Below, piece by piece: positions 27,118 to 35,150 of a DNA stretch of 64,000 bases. Position 1 is the stretch's first letter, and every line of letters starts with the position of its first letter. The notes under the pieces were generated by a model that was given only the letters and a program-made list of their open reading frames with translations, was not told the DNA's origin and did no database searches. Origin of the DNA: Taibaiella soli (GTDB taxonomy: Bacteria > Bacteroidota > Bacteroidia > Chitinophagales > Chitinophagaceae); the NCBI RefSeq assembly GCF_003236175.1, contig NZ_QKTW01000022.1, positions 340,579 through 404,578 on the forward strand, written 5' to 3'. Both the position numbers and the translations under genes were made by a program.

Positions 27118-27438
27118 GATGAAACGCAATATGAAACTCATATCATCACTGAAACGCTTTATTATAAGTAAGCTCGACTCGTTTATTTATTACGCCAGAT
27201 AAGTATGCTATGTAGCGTACCGGAGCAGAGTCGAACGATCTTATCATCCGATAAAACAGGAATCTCGCGACACTCGCGCGGGTCATCCAAGGTGGCATCG
27301 AAGGATAAGCAATAAATCTTGTTAATTTTCAGAACTCATAAAGAGCTTGTGCCAGTGCGGCATGAGCTCTTTAATATTATCCTAAAATTGAAGCTGTCGG
27401 CCGGAGTATGTTAGATCATTGCGTAGCTTTATTTTGTG
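27118..27438. repeat. Gene-free stretch with degenerate repeats and hairpin
   Basis: It holds a weak CGGAGCAGAGTCGAACG repeat (about 27222-27238), a CTCGCGACACTCGCGCGGGTC segment interrupted by variation, and the hairpin at 27340-27372. Confidence 0.5.
27340..27372 (+). terminator. Terminator-like hairpin
   Basis: A 14-bp stem (AAAGAGCTTGTGCC pairing with GGCATGAGCTCTTT, two G-U pairs) with a 5-nt loop. There is no long T tract after it, so termination strength is uncertain. Confidence 0.55.
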
Positions 27439-27858
27439 ATGAGTTATGTTATAAGACATCGTGGCTGGGGGTATTGGATTTACTTGCTGGTTTTGGTTTT
27501 CTGGGCAATCTTTTTTACCAATACAATGCTGGAGCCTGCGCACGGTAGTATCGTTTCCGGCAAAGAAATTGCTTATTTTGTTATTGTACAATGGTTTCAG
27601 CTTGATCTGATTCTCTTCCTTGTCTACGCAGTCAATTTTCTACATGATCTCAAACAAGGCGATATATCCTGGGTACATTTTCCAATATTGCTCATCAACT
27701 GTTTTCTCAGCTCTGTATATGCCTGCCAATACTGTAATGACGACGATCTCGGTTTCTGGCAGTTCTTGCTAATAGGAAAACTCCTCCTCATTTCATTAGC
27801 GTGTCTTATTTTATTGGCTTGGACGGCCGTAAAATTTGCCACGTCTGACGATGTCTAA
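27439..27858 (+). CDS. Small multi-pass membrane protein of unknown function
   Basis: 139 aa from ATG 27439 (an in-frame GTG lies just before, at 27436). Four hydrophobic segments are visible: YWIYLLVLVFWAIFF, IAYFVIVQWFQLDLILFLVYAV, WVHFPILLINCFLSSVYAC and FLLIGKLLLISLACLILLAW. No family is recognised. It is preceded by a terminator-like hairpin, so it is probably monocistronic. Confidence 0.65.
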   Translation: MSYVIRHRGWGYWIYLLVLVFWAIFFTNTMLEPAHGSIVSGKEIAYFVIVQWFQLDLILFLVYAVNFLHDLKQGDISWVHFPILLINCFLSSVYACQYCNDDDLGFWQFLLIGKLLLISLACLILLAWTAVKFATSDDV

Positions 27859-28022
27859 AATAAAGTGCAACGCTTGAGTCAGTGATCAAAAAATCAGATC
27901 TCGCAATCCTGCTGACATACTGTTGTCATTCGCTATTCGTTATTTTGTTCTGATCGTGTTATTGTGACCGTATTTACAACTCACAATTCGGGTTTTGACT
28001 TTTGAATTTTTACTTTTGAATT

Positions 28023-29117
28023 ATGCTGCTCAAGGATATTTACTCCAAACAATTCTATAATCGCATTAGCGATGTTTTTGAAACAACGATCCCAAGCTTC
28101 AAGAAAGCGTCGTTTCTAAAGAAAATATTCACGCCTGATTTTGAAAGCAAAGAATTGAAAGCGCGAATGCGTCATACTTCTGTTGTGTTGCACGAATTTT
28201 TACCGAAAGACTATAAACAAACAGTCAGCATTTTTGAGCGATCAATTCAGTCTTTTCGGGAAAATGGCATCGGTGAAGACGGTCTGGCTTTCATGTTTCT
28301 ACCGGATTATGTGGAGCATTTCGGTGTAGATGATTATGAAACTTCGGTGCGTGCTATTGAATTTATCACCCAATTTGTGAGCTGTGAATTTGCGGTGCGC
28401 CCGTTTTTGCTTCGTTACGAAGATAAAATGATGGAGCAAATGCTACGCTGGGCAAGTCATGAAAATCATAAAGTACGCCGGTTGGCCAGTGAAGGTTGTC
28501 GTTCGCGATTACCATGGGCAATGGCTGTTCCTGCCTTGAAAAAAGATCCGGCGAAAATATTGTTGGTGTTGGAACAGTTGAAGAACGATCCTTCCGAATG
28601 GGTACGTCGCAGTGTGGCTAATAGCTTAAACGATATTGCGAAAGATCACCCGCAGATTGTGTTGGATATCGCAAAAAAATGGTCGGGCATTGGTAAAGAA
28701 ACAGATGCTATTATTAAACATGGCAGTCGTACATTATTAAAACAAGGTCATGTTGAAATTCTGAAACACTACGGTCTTGATAGCAAGCATATCCTCGTCG
28801 ATCATTTCAAAATCATTCGTTCCAAAATCAAAGTGGGAGCGTATCTGGAGTTTTCTTTCGATGTAACCAATAAAAGCAGAACGAAACAAAAAGTGCGATT
28901 GGAATACGCCGTTTATTTTCAAAAACAGAACGGGCAACTTTCGAAGAAGGTTTTCAAGATCAGCGAAAAAGATTACGCGCCAAAAGCGACAGAACCTGTA
29001 ACACGCAAGCAAAGTTTCGCACCAATTACCACACGCAAATACTATCCGGGATTACATAAGCTTTCTATTATCGTTAATGGCGAAGAAAAAGCAATCGGGG
29101 ATTTTGAACTGGCATAA
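28023..29117 (+). CDS. AlkC-like DNA alkylation repair glycosylase
   Basis: A 364-aa protein of the AlkC/AlkD HEAT-like repeat family that excises alkylated bases. The helical core covers about residues 1-250 (MRHTSVVLHEFLPKDYKQTV; WASHENHKVRRLASEGCRSRLPWA; DPSEWVRRSVANSLNDIAKDHP). The C-terminal 100 residues look like a beta Ig-like domain (VGAYLEFSFDVTNKS, KQKVRLEYAVYFQKQNG), which is the feature that separates AlkC from AlkD. ATG 28023 directly follows a TTTTGACTTTTGAA word array. Confidence 0.88.
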   Translation: MLLKDIYSKQFYNRISDVFETTIPSFKKASFLKKIFTPDFESKELKARMRHTSVVLHEFLPKDYKQTVSIFERSIQSFRENGIGEDGLAFMFLPDYVEHFGVDDYETSVRAIEFITQFVSCEFAVRPFLLRYEDKMMEQMLRWASHENHKVRRLASEGCRSRLPWAMAVPALKKDPAKILLVLEQLKNDPSEWVRRSVANSLNDIAKDHPQIVLDIAKKWSGIGKETDAIIKHGSRTLLKQGHVEILKHYGLDSKHILVDHFKIIRSKIKVGAYLEFSFDVTNKSRTKQKVRLEYAVYFQKQNGQLSKKVFKISEKDYAPKATEPVTRKQSFAPITTRKYYPGLHKLSIIVNGEEKAIGDFELA

Positions 29118-29196
29118 ATCGCTGATGGCTGACGTCTGATGTTTGATTTGTTATGGTTTAATTATGCGGTAAATCAGAGATCATGAAATTCGCGAC

Positions 29197-30753
29197 CTAA
29201 TCGTTCACCGGGAAATAGCAATAAAAGACACTGCCTACGCCCGGGTTGCTGTCGGCCGCTATAAAGCCGTGGTGCAGCGCTACAATTTTTTTGCTCATCG
29301 CCAGGCCAATTCCCGCGCCGGGAAAAGTGTCCGGCTGTAATACCGTAAACATCATAAAGATTTTCTCCGCTACTTTTTCTTCGAAGCCAATTCCGTTGTC
29401 GGCGATGCTAATACATAGATACTGCGCTGCTGCAAGAGCTTCCGGATGCTGAATTTCGCTTCCGGGCAGATATTGACTGCTAATGCTGATACGTGGTTGA
29501 TTACCCGGTTTCTGAAATTTAATTGCGTTGCTGATAATATTGTAGAGTAGCGTAGTGAGCAATAATCGTTGCCCGTTGATGACCGGTAGTTTTTCCGACT
29601 CAATAACGGCATGGGTTTGCTCTACGATATTCCACAAGCGGTGTTTGGCAGAAAGCAGCACATGGTTCAGATTCACTTCGCCAACTTCTTTTTCGTCATT
29701 CCCGAGATTGATAAAGGACAGCATATCATCCGTCAGCGCGGCGATATGAGAGATCGATTTTTCAATGCGTTTCAGATAAGAAATATTAGTTTCGGAAATA
29801 TTGTCTTCACTGTTGACAATCATATTCACGAACGAATGCACTTTTCGCACCGGATTTTTAATATCATGGCTCGCGATGTGCATGAGCGAAGTCAATTCGA
29901 TATTTTTTTGTTTTAATTCATTGTTCTTTATTGCCAGTTCCTTATTCAGATTTTTCAGTTCATTTTCCGCTTTTACGCGATGGGCTACGTCGTGAATCAC
30001 ATTGAGTACCCCCACAATATCATCGTTTTTATCCCGCAGCGGAATAAAATGATTTTCGTAATAGCCGCCGGTATAAGGCGAATGATCGGCAGGCAAAAAG
30101 GTTTTAAATCCCTTTAACGTTTGCAGCAGCAGTGGGCGCAGGCTTTTTTTTATTTGATCGTCGGGAAACAGATTCAGAAAATTAGTGCCAATTGCTTTTT
30201 CACGTGGAATACCCGAAACCAATTCGCACATTCTATTCCAGGCAATGATATTAAAGTCTGCATCCAGTGCGAGAACTCTGTCGATGCTCGCGTCATTGAC
30301 CATTGCTGCTAAATGCAGTTGCTGGTTTTTTTCCTGCATTGCGCCTGGCGCAAACTCATCGCTTTTTTCAACGGAAAGAAAACCCGCAAGGTACGGCTCA
30401 CCCTCCGAGTCCACTTTGCTGGTACCCCATTGTTTCAGTTTTAGTTTTTTATTTCCCAACACAGCATGATAGAGGGCCATTGGTATTTCTTGATTTTCCT
30501 CCATGCTAAGGATCGTTTCCCGAAGTGCTTCTTGTCCTTTTTCATCTAAGAGCGGCAGCAGATCAGTTAGTCCTTCCATATGTTCGGCGGGCAAGCCGAA
30601 TAATCTGGGGAAATTGGCGGAAAAAGATATGGCGTGTGAGTTAATGTAATAAATCCAACTGGCGGTTTGTGTGGCCTGCTCCAGTTCATCAAATAATCCA
30701 CTATAGATCGTATCGTCGGTGTCGTTCGACAGACGGAGATTGTTGATGATCAT
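29197..30753 (-). CDS. PAS-domain sensor histidine kinase
   Basis: A 518-aa cytoplasmic kinase without obvious TM segments. Two PAS-like regions cover about residues 25-130 and 150-260 (ALDADFNIIAWNRMCELVSG is a PAS core), then a coiled coil (KNLNKELAIKNNELKQKN). The phospho-accepting His296 is in MHIASHDIKNP. The ATPase domain has LLYNIISNAIKFQ, IADNGIGFEE and GAGIGLAMSKKI. It is divergent from a stand-alone receiver gene, its probable phosphorelay partner. Confidence 0.92.
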   Translation of the reverse strand: MIINNLRLSNDTDDTIYSGLFDELEQATQTASWIYYINSHAISFSANFPRLFGLPAEHMEGLTDLLPLLDEKGQEALRETILSMEENQEIPMALYHAVLGNKKLKLKQWGTSKVDSEGEPYLAGFLSVEKSDEFAPGAMQEKNQQLHLAAMVNDASIDRVLALDADFNIIAWNRMCELVSGIPREKAIGTNFLNLFPDDQIKKSLRPLLLQTLKGFKTFLPADHSPYTGGYYENHFIPLRDKNDDIVGVLNVIHDVAHRVKAENELKNLNKELAIKNNELKQKNIELTSLMHIASHDIKNPVRKVHSFVNMIVNSEDNISETNISYLKRIEKSISHIAALTDDMLSFINLGNDEKEVGEVNLNHVLLSAKHRLWNIVEQTHAVIESEKLPVINGQRLLLTTLLYNIISNAIKFQKPGNQPRISISSQYLPGSEIQHPEALAAAQYLCISIADNGIGFEEKVAEKIFMMFTVLQPDTFPGAGIGLAMSKKIVALHHGFIAADSNPGVGSVFYCYFPVND

Positions 30754-30919
30754 GGTGCGAGGTGTTATAAAAGAAAAGTTAAAAAATCATGCCAGTTTTT
30801 TTAACCGAAAATGGATGCGAGTGCTAACTAAATTAATGATTTTCGTCCAAAAATAAAGAGTGATTTTTATCTTGTGTTGATAGTGGTGCGATTTTAGTGT
30901 AGCAATCACAAAGCGTTTC

Positions 30920-31276
30920 ATGAAAAGAATTATCATTGTTGACGACGACCCTGGGCTCAGGGATGCATACGGGGCCATATTAAATGAAAATGAGTACCAG
31001 CTTGTTTTCTACAGTGATGCAATGCCAGTACTCAACCATGAATTCGAGCGCCCTGATCTTTTTTTATTGGATAAGCAATTATCTGGTGTAGATGGTCTTG
31101 ATGTGTGCCGGTTCCTCAAAAACGATAAGGAAACCAGCGATATTCCGATAATTATGTTGTCTGCAAGTCCGGCTATAGAGCGACTTGCCGCAGATGCGGG
31201 CGCCGATTTTGCGTTGGAGAAACCATTTAACATCAATGCATTGAGGGAAATGGTAAACAATTGCTTACCGAAATAG
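30920..31276 (+). CDS. Single-domain response regulator (CheY-like)
   Basis: A 118-aa receiver without an output domain. Acidic pocket residues are IIIVDDDPG (Asp8-Asp10), the phosphorylation site is Asp51 in LFLLDKQLSG, with Ser81 (MLSAS) and Lys101 (LEKPF). It is divergent from the PAS kinase (166 nt apart). It probably acts through protein contacts or as a phosphorelay intermediate. Confidence 0.92.
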   Translation: MKRIIIVDDDPGLRDAYGAILNENEYQLVFYSDAMPVLNHEFERPDLFLLDKQLSGVDGLDVCRFLKNDKETSDIPIIMLSASPAIERLAADAGADFALEKPFNINALREMVNNCLPK

Positions 31277-31292
31277 CTTAAAGTTTAGCGTT

Positions 31293-31961
31293 TTATCGTA
31301 CTATAAAATTTACAACGTTAGATGGATTATTGTGGATATACAACTGCAGGCTATAACGGCCCGGCGGTAGTTTTCCTTTTTTTAACTGAGCTTCATCAAA
31401 AACGGCTAATGTATTGACTGGATAACCTTTCATAATCCATTCTCCCGGCCCCAGATTATAATAATAACGCTCCAGGTCTTTAACGGGTTGCTTTGGAATT
31501 TCCGGGGAATTATTTTTCGTGACGGTGCGGTTCTGCGCATTTGTAATGACACATTGCTCCGCCCAGATACCGCCGGATGCGGGAATAGGCCGGTCAAACA
31601 GGAAACGCTGCGCGTGGTAGCTTTTGTTGGTAATGGTAATATACAAACGCAGATCTGCAATGTCGTAGACTACATTTTTGGCGCAGGAAATCTTTATCTG
31701 CAGTGGCACACCGCCGGGTTGACTGGTTCCGGAAACCAATACCAGCGATCGTTTTACAGAATCAGCTTTTGCCGCGCGCATATGGTATATACGCGTGCTG
31801 TCATAAGTAATTTTAAGGTGTTTGTACTTTGTGCTGTTTTTGCTGACGGGGATATAAGTGGTGTCGGTTTTGAGCAGGTAGTTGTTCGTGGTGTGACTTT
31901 GGGCAAAATTGAGGTAAGAGATACACAAAAAGAAAAGTAAACACGCAATCAGTCTTGTCAT
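31293..31961 (-). CDS. Secreted protein of unknown function
   Basis: 222 aa with a signal peptide (LIACLLFFLCISYLNFAQ) and then a beta-rich sequence: VPLQIKISCAKNVVYDIADLRLYITITNKS resembles an immunoglobulin-like or intracellular-proteinase-inhibitor-like fold, and LPPGRYSLQLYIHNNPSNVVNFIVR is a typical closing strand pair. Two cysteines in the mature part. No family assigned. It is convergent with the receiver gene, only 16 nt away, and preceded by an AACTTA-type word array. Confidence 0.7.
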   Translation of the reverse strand: MTRLIACLLFFLCISYLNFAQSHTTNNYLLKTDTTYIPVSKNSTKYKHLKITYDSTRIYHMRAAKADSVKRSLVLVSGTSQPGGVPLQIKISCAKNVVYDIADLRLYITITNKSYHAQRFLFDRPIPASGGIWAEQCVITNAQNRTVTKNNSPEIPKQPVKDLERYYYNLGPGEWIMKGYPVNTLAVFDEAQLKKGKLPPGRYSLQLYIHNNPSNVVNFIVR

Positions 31962-32197
31962 ATATCGGGTTATTGCAAATACCGCGCCACCGGTCTTTCG
32001 CGGTTGTAAGTTATAAGTTTTAAGTTATTAGTTGTACGCATTAAGGTATAAGTTCAAAGCGTAAACCTCAGGCTCAAAACCAAAAGCCAGCGAGTTTGGG
32101 CTAAGAGCAGAAAAAAGAAGAGACGCTGCGTATGCAACGTCTCTATGCTTTTATAGTCGTACAACTTAAAACGTACAACTTCGAACTTGTAATTTCA
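31962..32197. repeat. Second composite element: inverted AACTTA arrays around a palindrome
   Basis: The left arm (about 31998-32060) holds GTTATAAGTTTTAAGTTATT words, i.e. AACTTA in minus-strand sense. The right arm (32158-32190) holds ACAACTTAAAACGTACAACTT. Between them a 26-nt imperfect palindrome (32119-32144, AGAGACG .. CGTCTCT) matches the one at 7775-7800. Confidence 0.75.
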
Positions 32198-33139
32198 TTA
32201 ATGCAAGCCCATTTCACCCAGATAGCGTTCTGCATCCAGCGCAGCCATACAACCGCTGCCGGCAGCAGTTACCGCCTGACGATAGATTTTATCCTGAACA
32301 TCGCCGCAGGCAAATACACCTTCAAGATTTGTTTTGGATGAACCTGGCTTAGTAATCAGATAACCTTGATCGTCCATGTCCAGCAACCCTTTAAATAAAT
32401 CTGAATTTGGCTGGTGACCGATTGCCACGAAAAATGCTTTTACCGGAACTGTAGTTTCTTCACCGGTTTGAATATTGCGGATGCGTACTGCTTCCACCAT
32501 TTTATCACCCAGTACTTCAGCAGTTTCAGAATGCCAGTAAACCGTAATGTTTTCAGTTGCCAGTACACGATCCTGCATTACTTTGCTGGCGCGCATTTCG
32601 CCGCGGCGAACGAGCATGTGTACTGATTTACACAGTTTAGAAAGATAAAGTGCTTCTTCGCAAGCTGTATCACCTGCACCTACGATTGCCACATCTTGTC
32701 CTTTAAAGAAAAAGCCATCACAAACCGCGCAGGCAGAGACACCGTGGCCGTTCAGACGTTGTTCTGATTCCAGACCGAGCCATTTAGCAGAAGCGCCGGT
32801 TGCAATGATAACAGAATCAGCTTCGATCCATTTTTCTTCATCAATTTCCACTTTATAAGGACGTTGGGAGAAATCAACTTTGGTAGCCATTCCCCAGCGG
32901 ATATCCGCACCCATACGTTGTGCTTGTTTTTCAAAATCGATCATCATCTGCGGACCCATAATCCCTTCCGGATAGCCGGGATAGTTTTCTACTTCGGTAG
33001 TGATGGTCAGCTGTCCACCCGGTTGCAGACCCTGGTACAATACAGGTTTTAAATTCGCGCGTGATGCATAAATTGCTGCAGTGTATCCAGCCGGTCCAGA
33101 GCCTATGATGAGGCAGTGGACTTTTTCAGTTTCAGCCAT
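32198..33139 (-). CDS. trxB: Thioredoxin-disulfide reductase
   Basis: An FAD/NADPH enzyme that keeps thioredoxin reduced in the cytoplasm. The FAD motif GSGPAGYTAAIYASRA is at the N-terminus, the redox CAVC pair is Cys137/Cys140 (SACAVCDGFFF), the NADPH motif is VGAGDTACEEA, and the C-terminal FAD site includes GVFACGDVQDKIYRQAVTAAGSGCMAA (described in pieces). 313 aa, normal length. Just upstream lies the 21-bp repeat ORF. Confidence 0.97.
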   Translation of the reverse strand: MAETEKVHCLIIGSGPAGYTAAIYASRANLKPVLYQGLQPGGQLTITTEVENYPGYPEGIMGPQMMIDFEKQAQRMGADIRWGMATKVDFSQRPYKVEIDEEKWIEADSVIIATGASAKWLGLESEQRLNGHGVSACAVCDGFFFKGQDVAIVGAGDTACEEALYLSKLCKSVHMLVRRGEMRASKVMQDRVLATENITVYWHSETAEVLGDKMVEAVRIRNIQTGEETTVPVKAFFVAIGHQPNSDLFKGLLDMDDQGYLITKPGSSKTNLEGVFACGDVQDKIYRQAVTAAGSGCMAALDAERYLGEMGLH

Positions 33140-33183
33140 GTTTCTTACAAAAGTTTATTTAATCCGGTAAAAATGCGAAAGAA

Positions 33184-33696
33184 TTACCGATGCAGCAAAT
33201 CCTCCGGGAAAGAATCTCTTGATAGCGGTATGTCGTTTCTTTGTTTTTTGGGAGAAACAAGTGTAGAAGCTTTCTGTTTTTTATAGGCTGTCAAATTGAC
33301 TCTTTTAGTATCAACGTCGATGCTAAAAGAGTCGAGCTCCATGCTCTGAGCTTCAATGTTTATGTTCAGAGCATCAATGTCGGGGTTTTTAGTGTCGACG
33401 TCCATGCTCAGAGCATCAGCGTTCATGCTAAAAGGATCAGCGTTCGCTCTTTTAGCTTCGACGTCGAAGTTCCGGGCATCAATGTTGATGCTTTTAGTGT
33501 CAATGTCGACTCTTTTAGTACCAACGTTCATGTTTGAAACCTCAACGTCCGAGTTCGGAGGTTCAACATCGGAGTTCAGAACCTCAACGTCGGAGTTTGG
33601 AGGTTCAACGTCGGAGTTCGGAACTTCAACGTCCGCATTCGGAGGTTCAACGTCGGAGTTCAGCACATCGATATAGAAGTTCTGTGCAGCGCACAA
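33184..33696 (-). CDS. Heptapeptide-repeat ORF over a 21-bp minisatellite
   Basis: 170 codons from a TTG at 33696, or 116 from ATG 33531. Eighteen 21-bp units encode heptads with the pattern x-[DN]-[VIA]-[DE]-x-x-[NSR], e.g. SDVEPPN, INIDARN, FDVEAKR, MDVDTKN, then a non-repeat tail (KKQKASTLVSPKKQRNDIPLSRDS). The fourth heptad position is Asp or Glu in all but one unit (Gly) and uses GAA, GAG, GAC and GAT, so codons vary while acidity is kept; this favours coding on this strand. Against it: no ATG at the upstream end, the TTG abuts the purD terminator, and a 21-bp period keeps several other frames open. No known family recognised. Confidence 0.4.
   Translation of the reverse strand: MCAAQNFYIDVLNSDVEPPNADVEVPNSDVEPPNSDVEVLNSDVEPPNSDVEVSNMNVGTKRVDIDTKSINIDARNFDVEAKRANADPFSMNADALSMDVDTKNPDIDALNINIEAQSMELDSFSIDVDTKRVNLTAYKKQKASTLVSPKKQRNDIPLSRDSFPEDLLHR
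33301..33678. repeat. 21-bp minisatellite, 18 tandem units
   Basis: Exact 21-nt periodicity across 378 bp. The conserved core is TCAACGTC (minus-strand sense GACGTTGA) in the second half of each unit. Units near the right end are closest to each other (GTTCGGAGGTTCAACGTCGG-like); left units are more diverged, suggesting recent expansion at the purD side. Confidence 0.9.
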
Positions 33697-33727
33697 TAAA
33701 AAAGGTTCGCAAAGCGAACCTTTTTTA
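33697..33727. terminator. Intrinsic terminator of purD
   Basis: A perfect 14-bp stem TAAAAAAGGTTCGC / GCGAACCTTTTTTA with an AAA loop, 45 nt past the purD stop. It sits directly against the start of the heptapeptide-repeat ORF. Confidence 0.92.
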
Positions 33728-33772
33728 TATTAAGTTATAATAAGATCATTGTCAACTGTCCATTGTCAACTG

Positions 33773-35047
33773 TTAATTGAACTCGTATCCAATATCTCTT
33801 CTGAAGTATTTTCCTTCGTAGTTGATCTTGTCGGCGTTTTCGTAAGATTGTGCCAGCGCATCCTGGATAGTATTACCATAAGAAGTAATCGCAATTACAC
33901 GGCCACCGCTTGTTACGACTTCATTATCCTTCATCGCCGTGCCGGCATGGAAGAGAATACTGTTTTCAACATCGTCAAAACCGCGGATTTCACGGCCTTT
34001 TGGATAATCGCCCGGGTAACCTTCTGATACGAGCATTACTGTACACGCGGCTTTTGCGCTGTGTTTTACCGTCACCTCATTGAGTTCGTTGTCGTTCATT
34101 TTCAGAATCAGTGCAACCAGATCGTTTTCCAGACGTGGCATTACCACTTCTGTTTCCGGATCACCCATACGGCAGTTGTATTCGATCACATATGGATCAT
34201 TGCCTACTTTAATCAGACCGAAGAAAATGAAACCCTGATAGATGATGTTTTCCGCTTTCAGGCCATTTACCGTAGGCGTTACAATGCGGTCAATGACTTT
34301 CTGCATGAATTCGCCTTGTGCAAACGGAACAGGAGAGATGGCTCCCATGCCGCCTGTATTCGGACCCTGATCGCCTTCGCCGATGCGTTTGTAATCTTTC
34401 GCTTCTGGTAATATAATATAATTGGTACCGTCGCTCATCGCAAAAACGGATAATTCGATACCATCAAGGAATTGTTCAACGACTACTTTTTTACTTGCAT
34501 CGCCAAACTGCGCTTCCTTAATCATGGAATTGAAAGTCTCCAGCGCTTCTTCGGTGCTTTGCGCAATTACTACACCTTTACCTGCAGCCAGGCCATCCGC
34601 TTTCAGTACGATTGGCAGGCTGTGTTGTTTCAGATAAGCCACACCTTCGTCGAAATTAGCGTCATTAAATTCGCGATAAGCCGCTGTTGGAATATTGTGA
34701 CGCTCCATGAATTTTTTGGAGAACGCTTTGCTGCCTTCCAGTTGCGCGCCTTCTTTCGAAGGACCGGCAACAATAATATGTTTTATTTGTTCGTCGTTTT
34801 TTACGAAATCGTAAATGCCATTTACCAGCGGATCTTCAGAACCCGGGAAAAGAATATCGATTTTGTTCTCAAGACAAAAAGTCTTGATGGCTTCAAAATC
34901 ATTTACAGATATAGAAATATTAGTGCCATAAGAAGCGGTGCCTGCGTTGCCGGGAGCGATGTAAAGCTCTTTGCAGAGCGGACTTTGTTTCAGTTTCCAT
35001 GCCAGCGTACACTCGCGGCCACCCGAACCAAGAAGGAGGATATTCAT
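33773..35047 (-). CDS. purD: Phosphoribosylamine-glycine ligase
   Basis: GARS: ATP-dependent ligation of glycine to phosphoribosylamine in purine synthesis. The N-terminal MNILLLGSGGRECTLAWKL is the PurD signature; the ATP-grasp core has LKADGLAAGKGVVIA, the metal/ADP region QGPNTGGMGAISP, and GFIFFGLI..YVIEYNCRMGDPETEVVMPRL. ATG 35047 is chosen because the signature starts there (upstream in-frame codons at 35059 and 35080 are less likely). 424 aa. Divergent from the POT transporter. Confidence 0.96.
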   Translation of the reverse strand: MNILLLGSGGRECTLAWKLKQSPLCKELYIAPGNAGTASYGTNISISVNDFEAIKTFCLENKIDILFPGSEDPLVNGIYDFVKNDEQIKHIIVAGPSKEGAQLEGSKAFSKKFMERHNIPTAAYREFNDANFDEGVAYLKQHSLPIVLKADGLAAGKGVVIAQSTEEALETFNSMIKEAQFGDASKKVVVEQFLDGIELSVFAMSDGTNYIILPEAKDYKRIGEGDQGPNTGGMGAISPVPFAQGEFMQKVIDRIVTPTVNGLKAENIIYQGFIFFGLIKVGNDPYVIEYNCRMGDPETEVVMPRLENDLVALILKMNDNELNEVTVKHSAKAACTVMLVSEGYPGDYPKGREIRGFDDVENSILFHAGTAMKDNEVVTSGGRVIAITSYGNTIQDALAQSYENADKINYEGKYFRRDIGYEFN

Positions 35048-35150
35048 ACTGTTTGCCATTGAGCCTGCAAAGAACGACAAATTTTGCCCCTTTTGGGGTA
35101 AAAATTTTTAGCTATCTTTCGCAATTCAACAAAAACGAATTTTTATTCCA

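Noticed and set aside
33301-33678. CRISPR array
   Set aside because: Units are contiguous 21-mers with no spacers and no cas genes nearby.
33241-33740. Plus-strand ORFs over the 21-bp minisatellite
   Set aside because: A 21-bp period keeps any stop-free frame open. The constraint pattern (acidic fourth position with varied third bases) fits the minus strand, not these.
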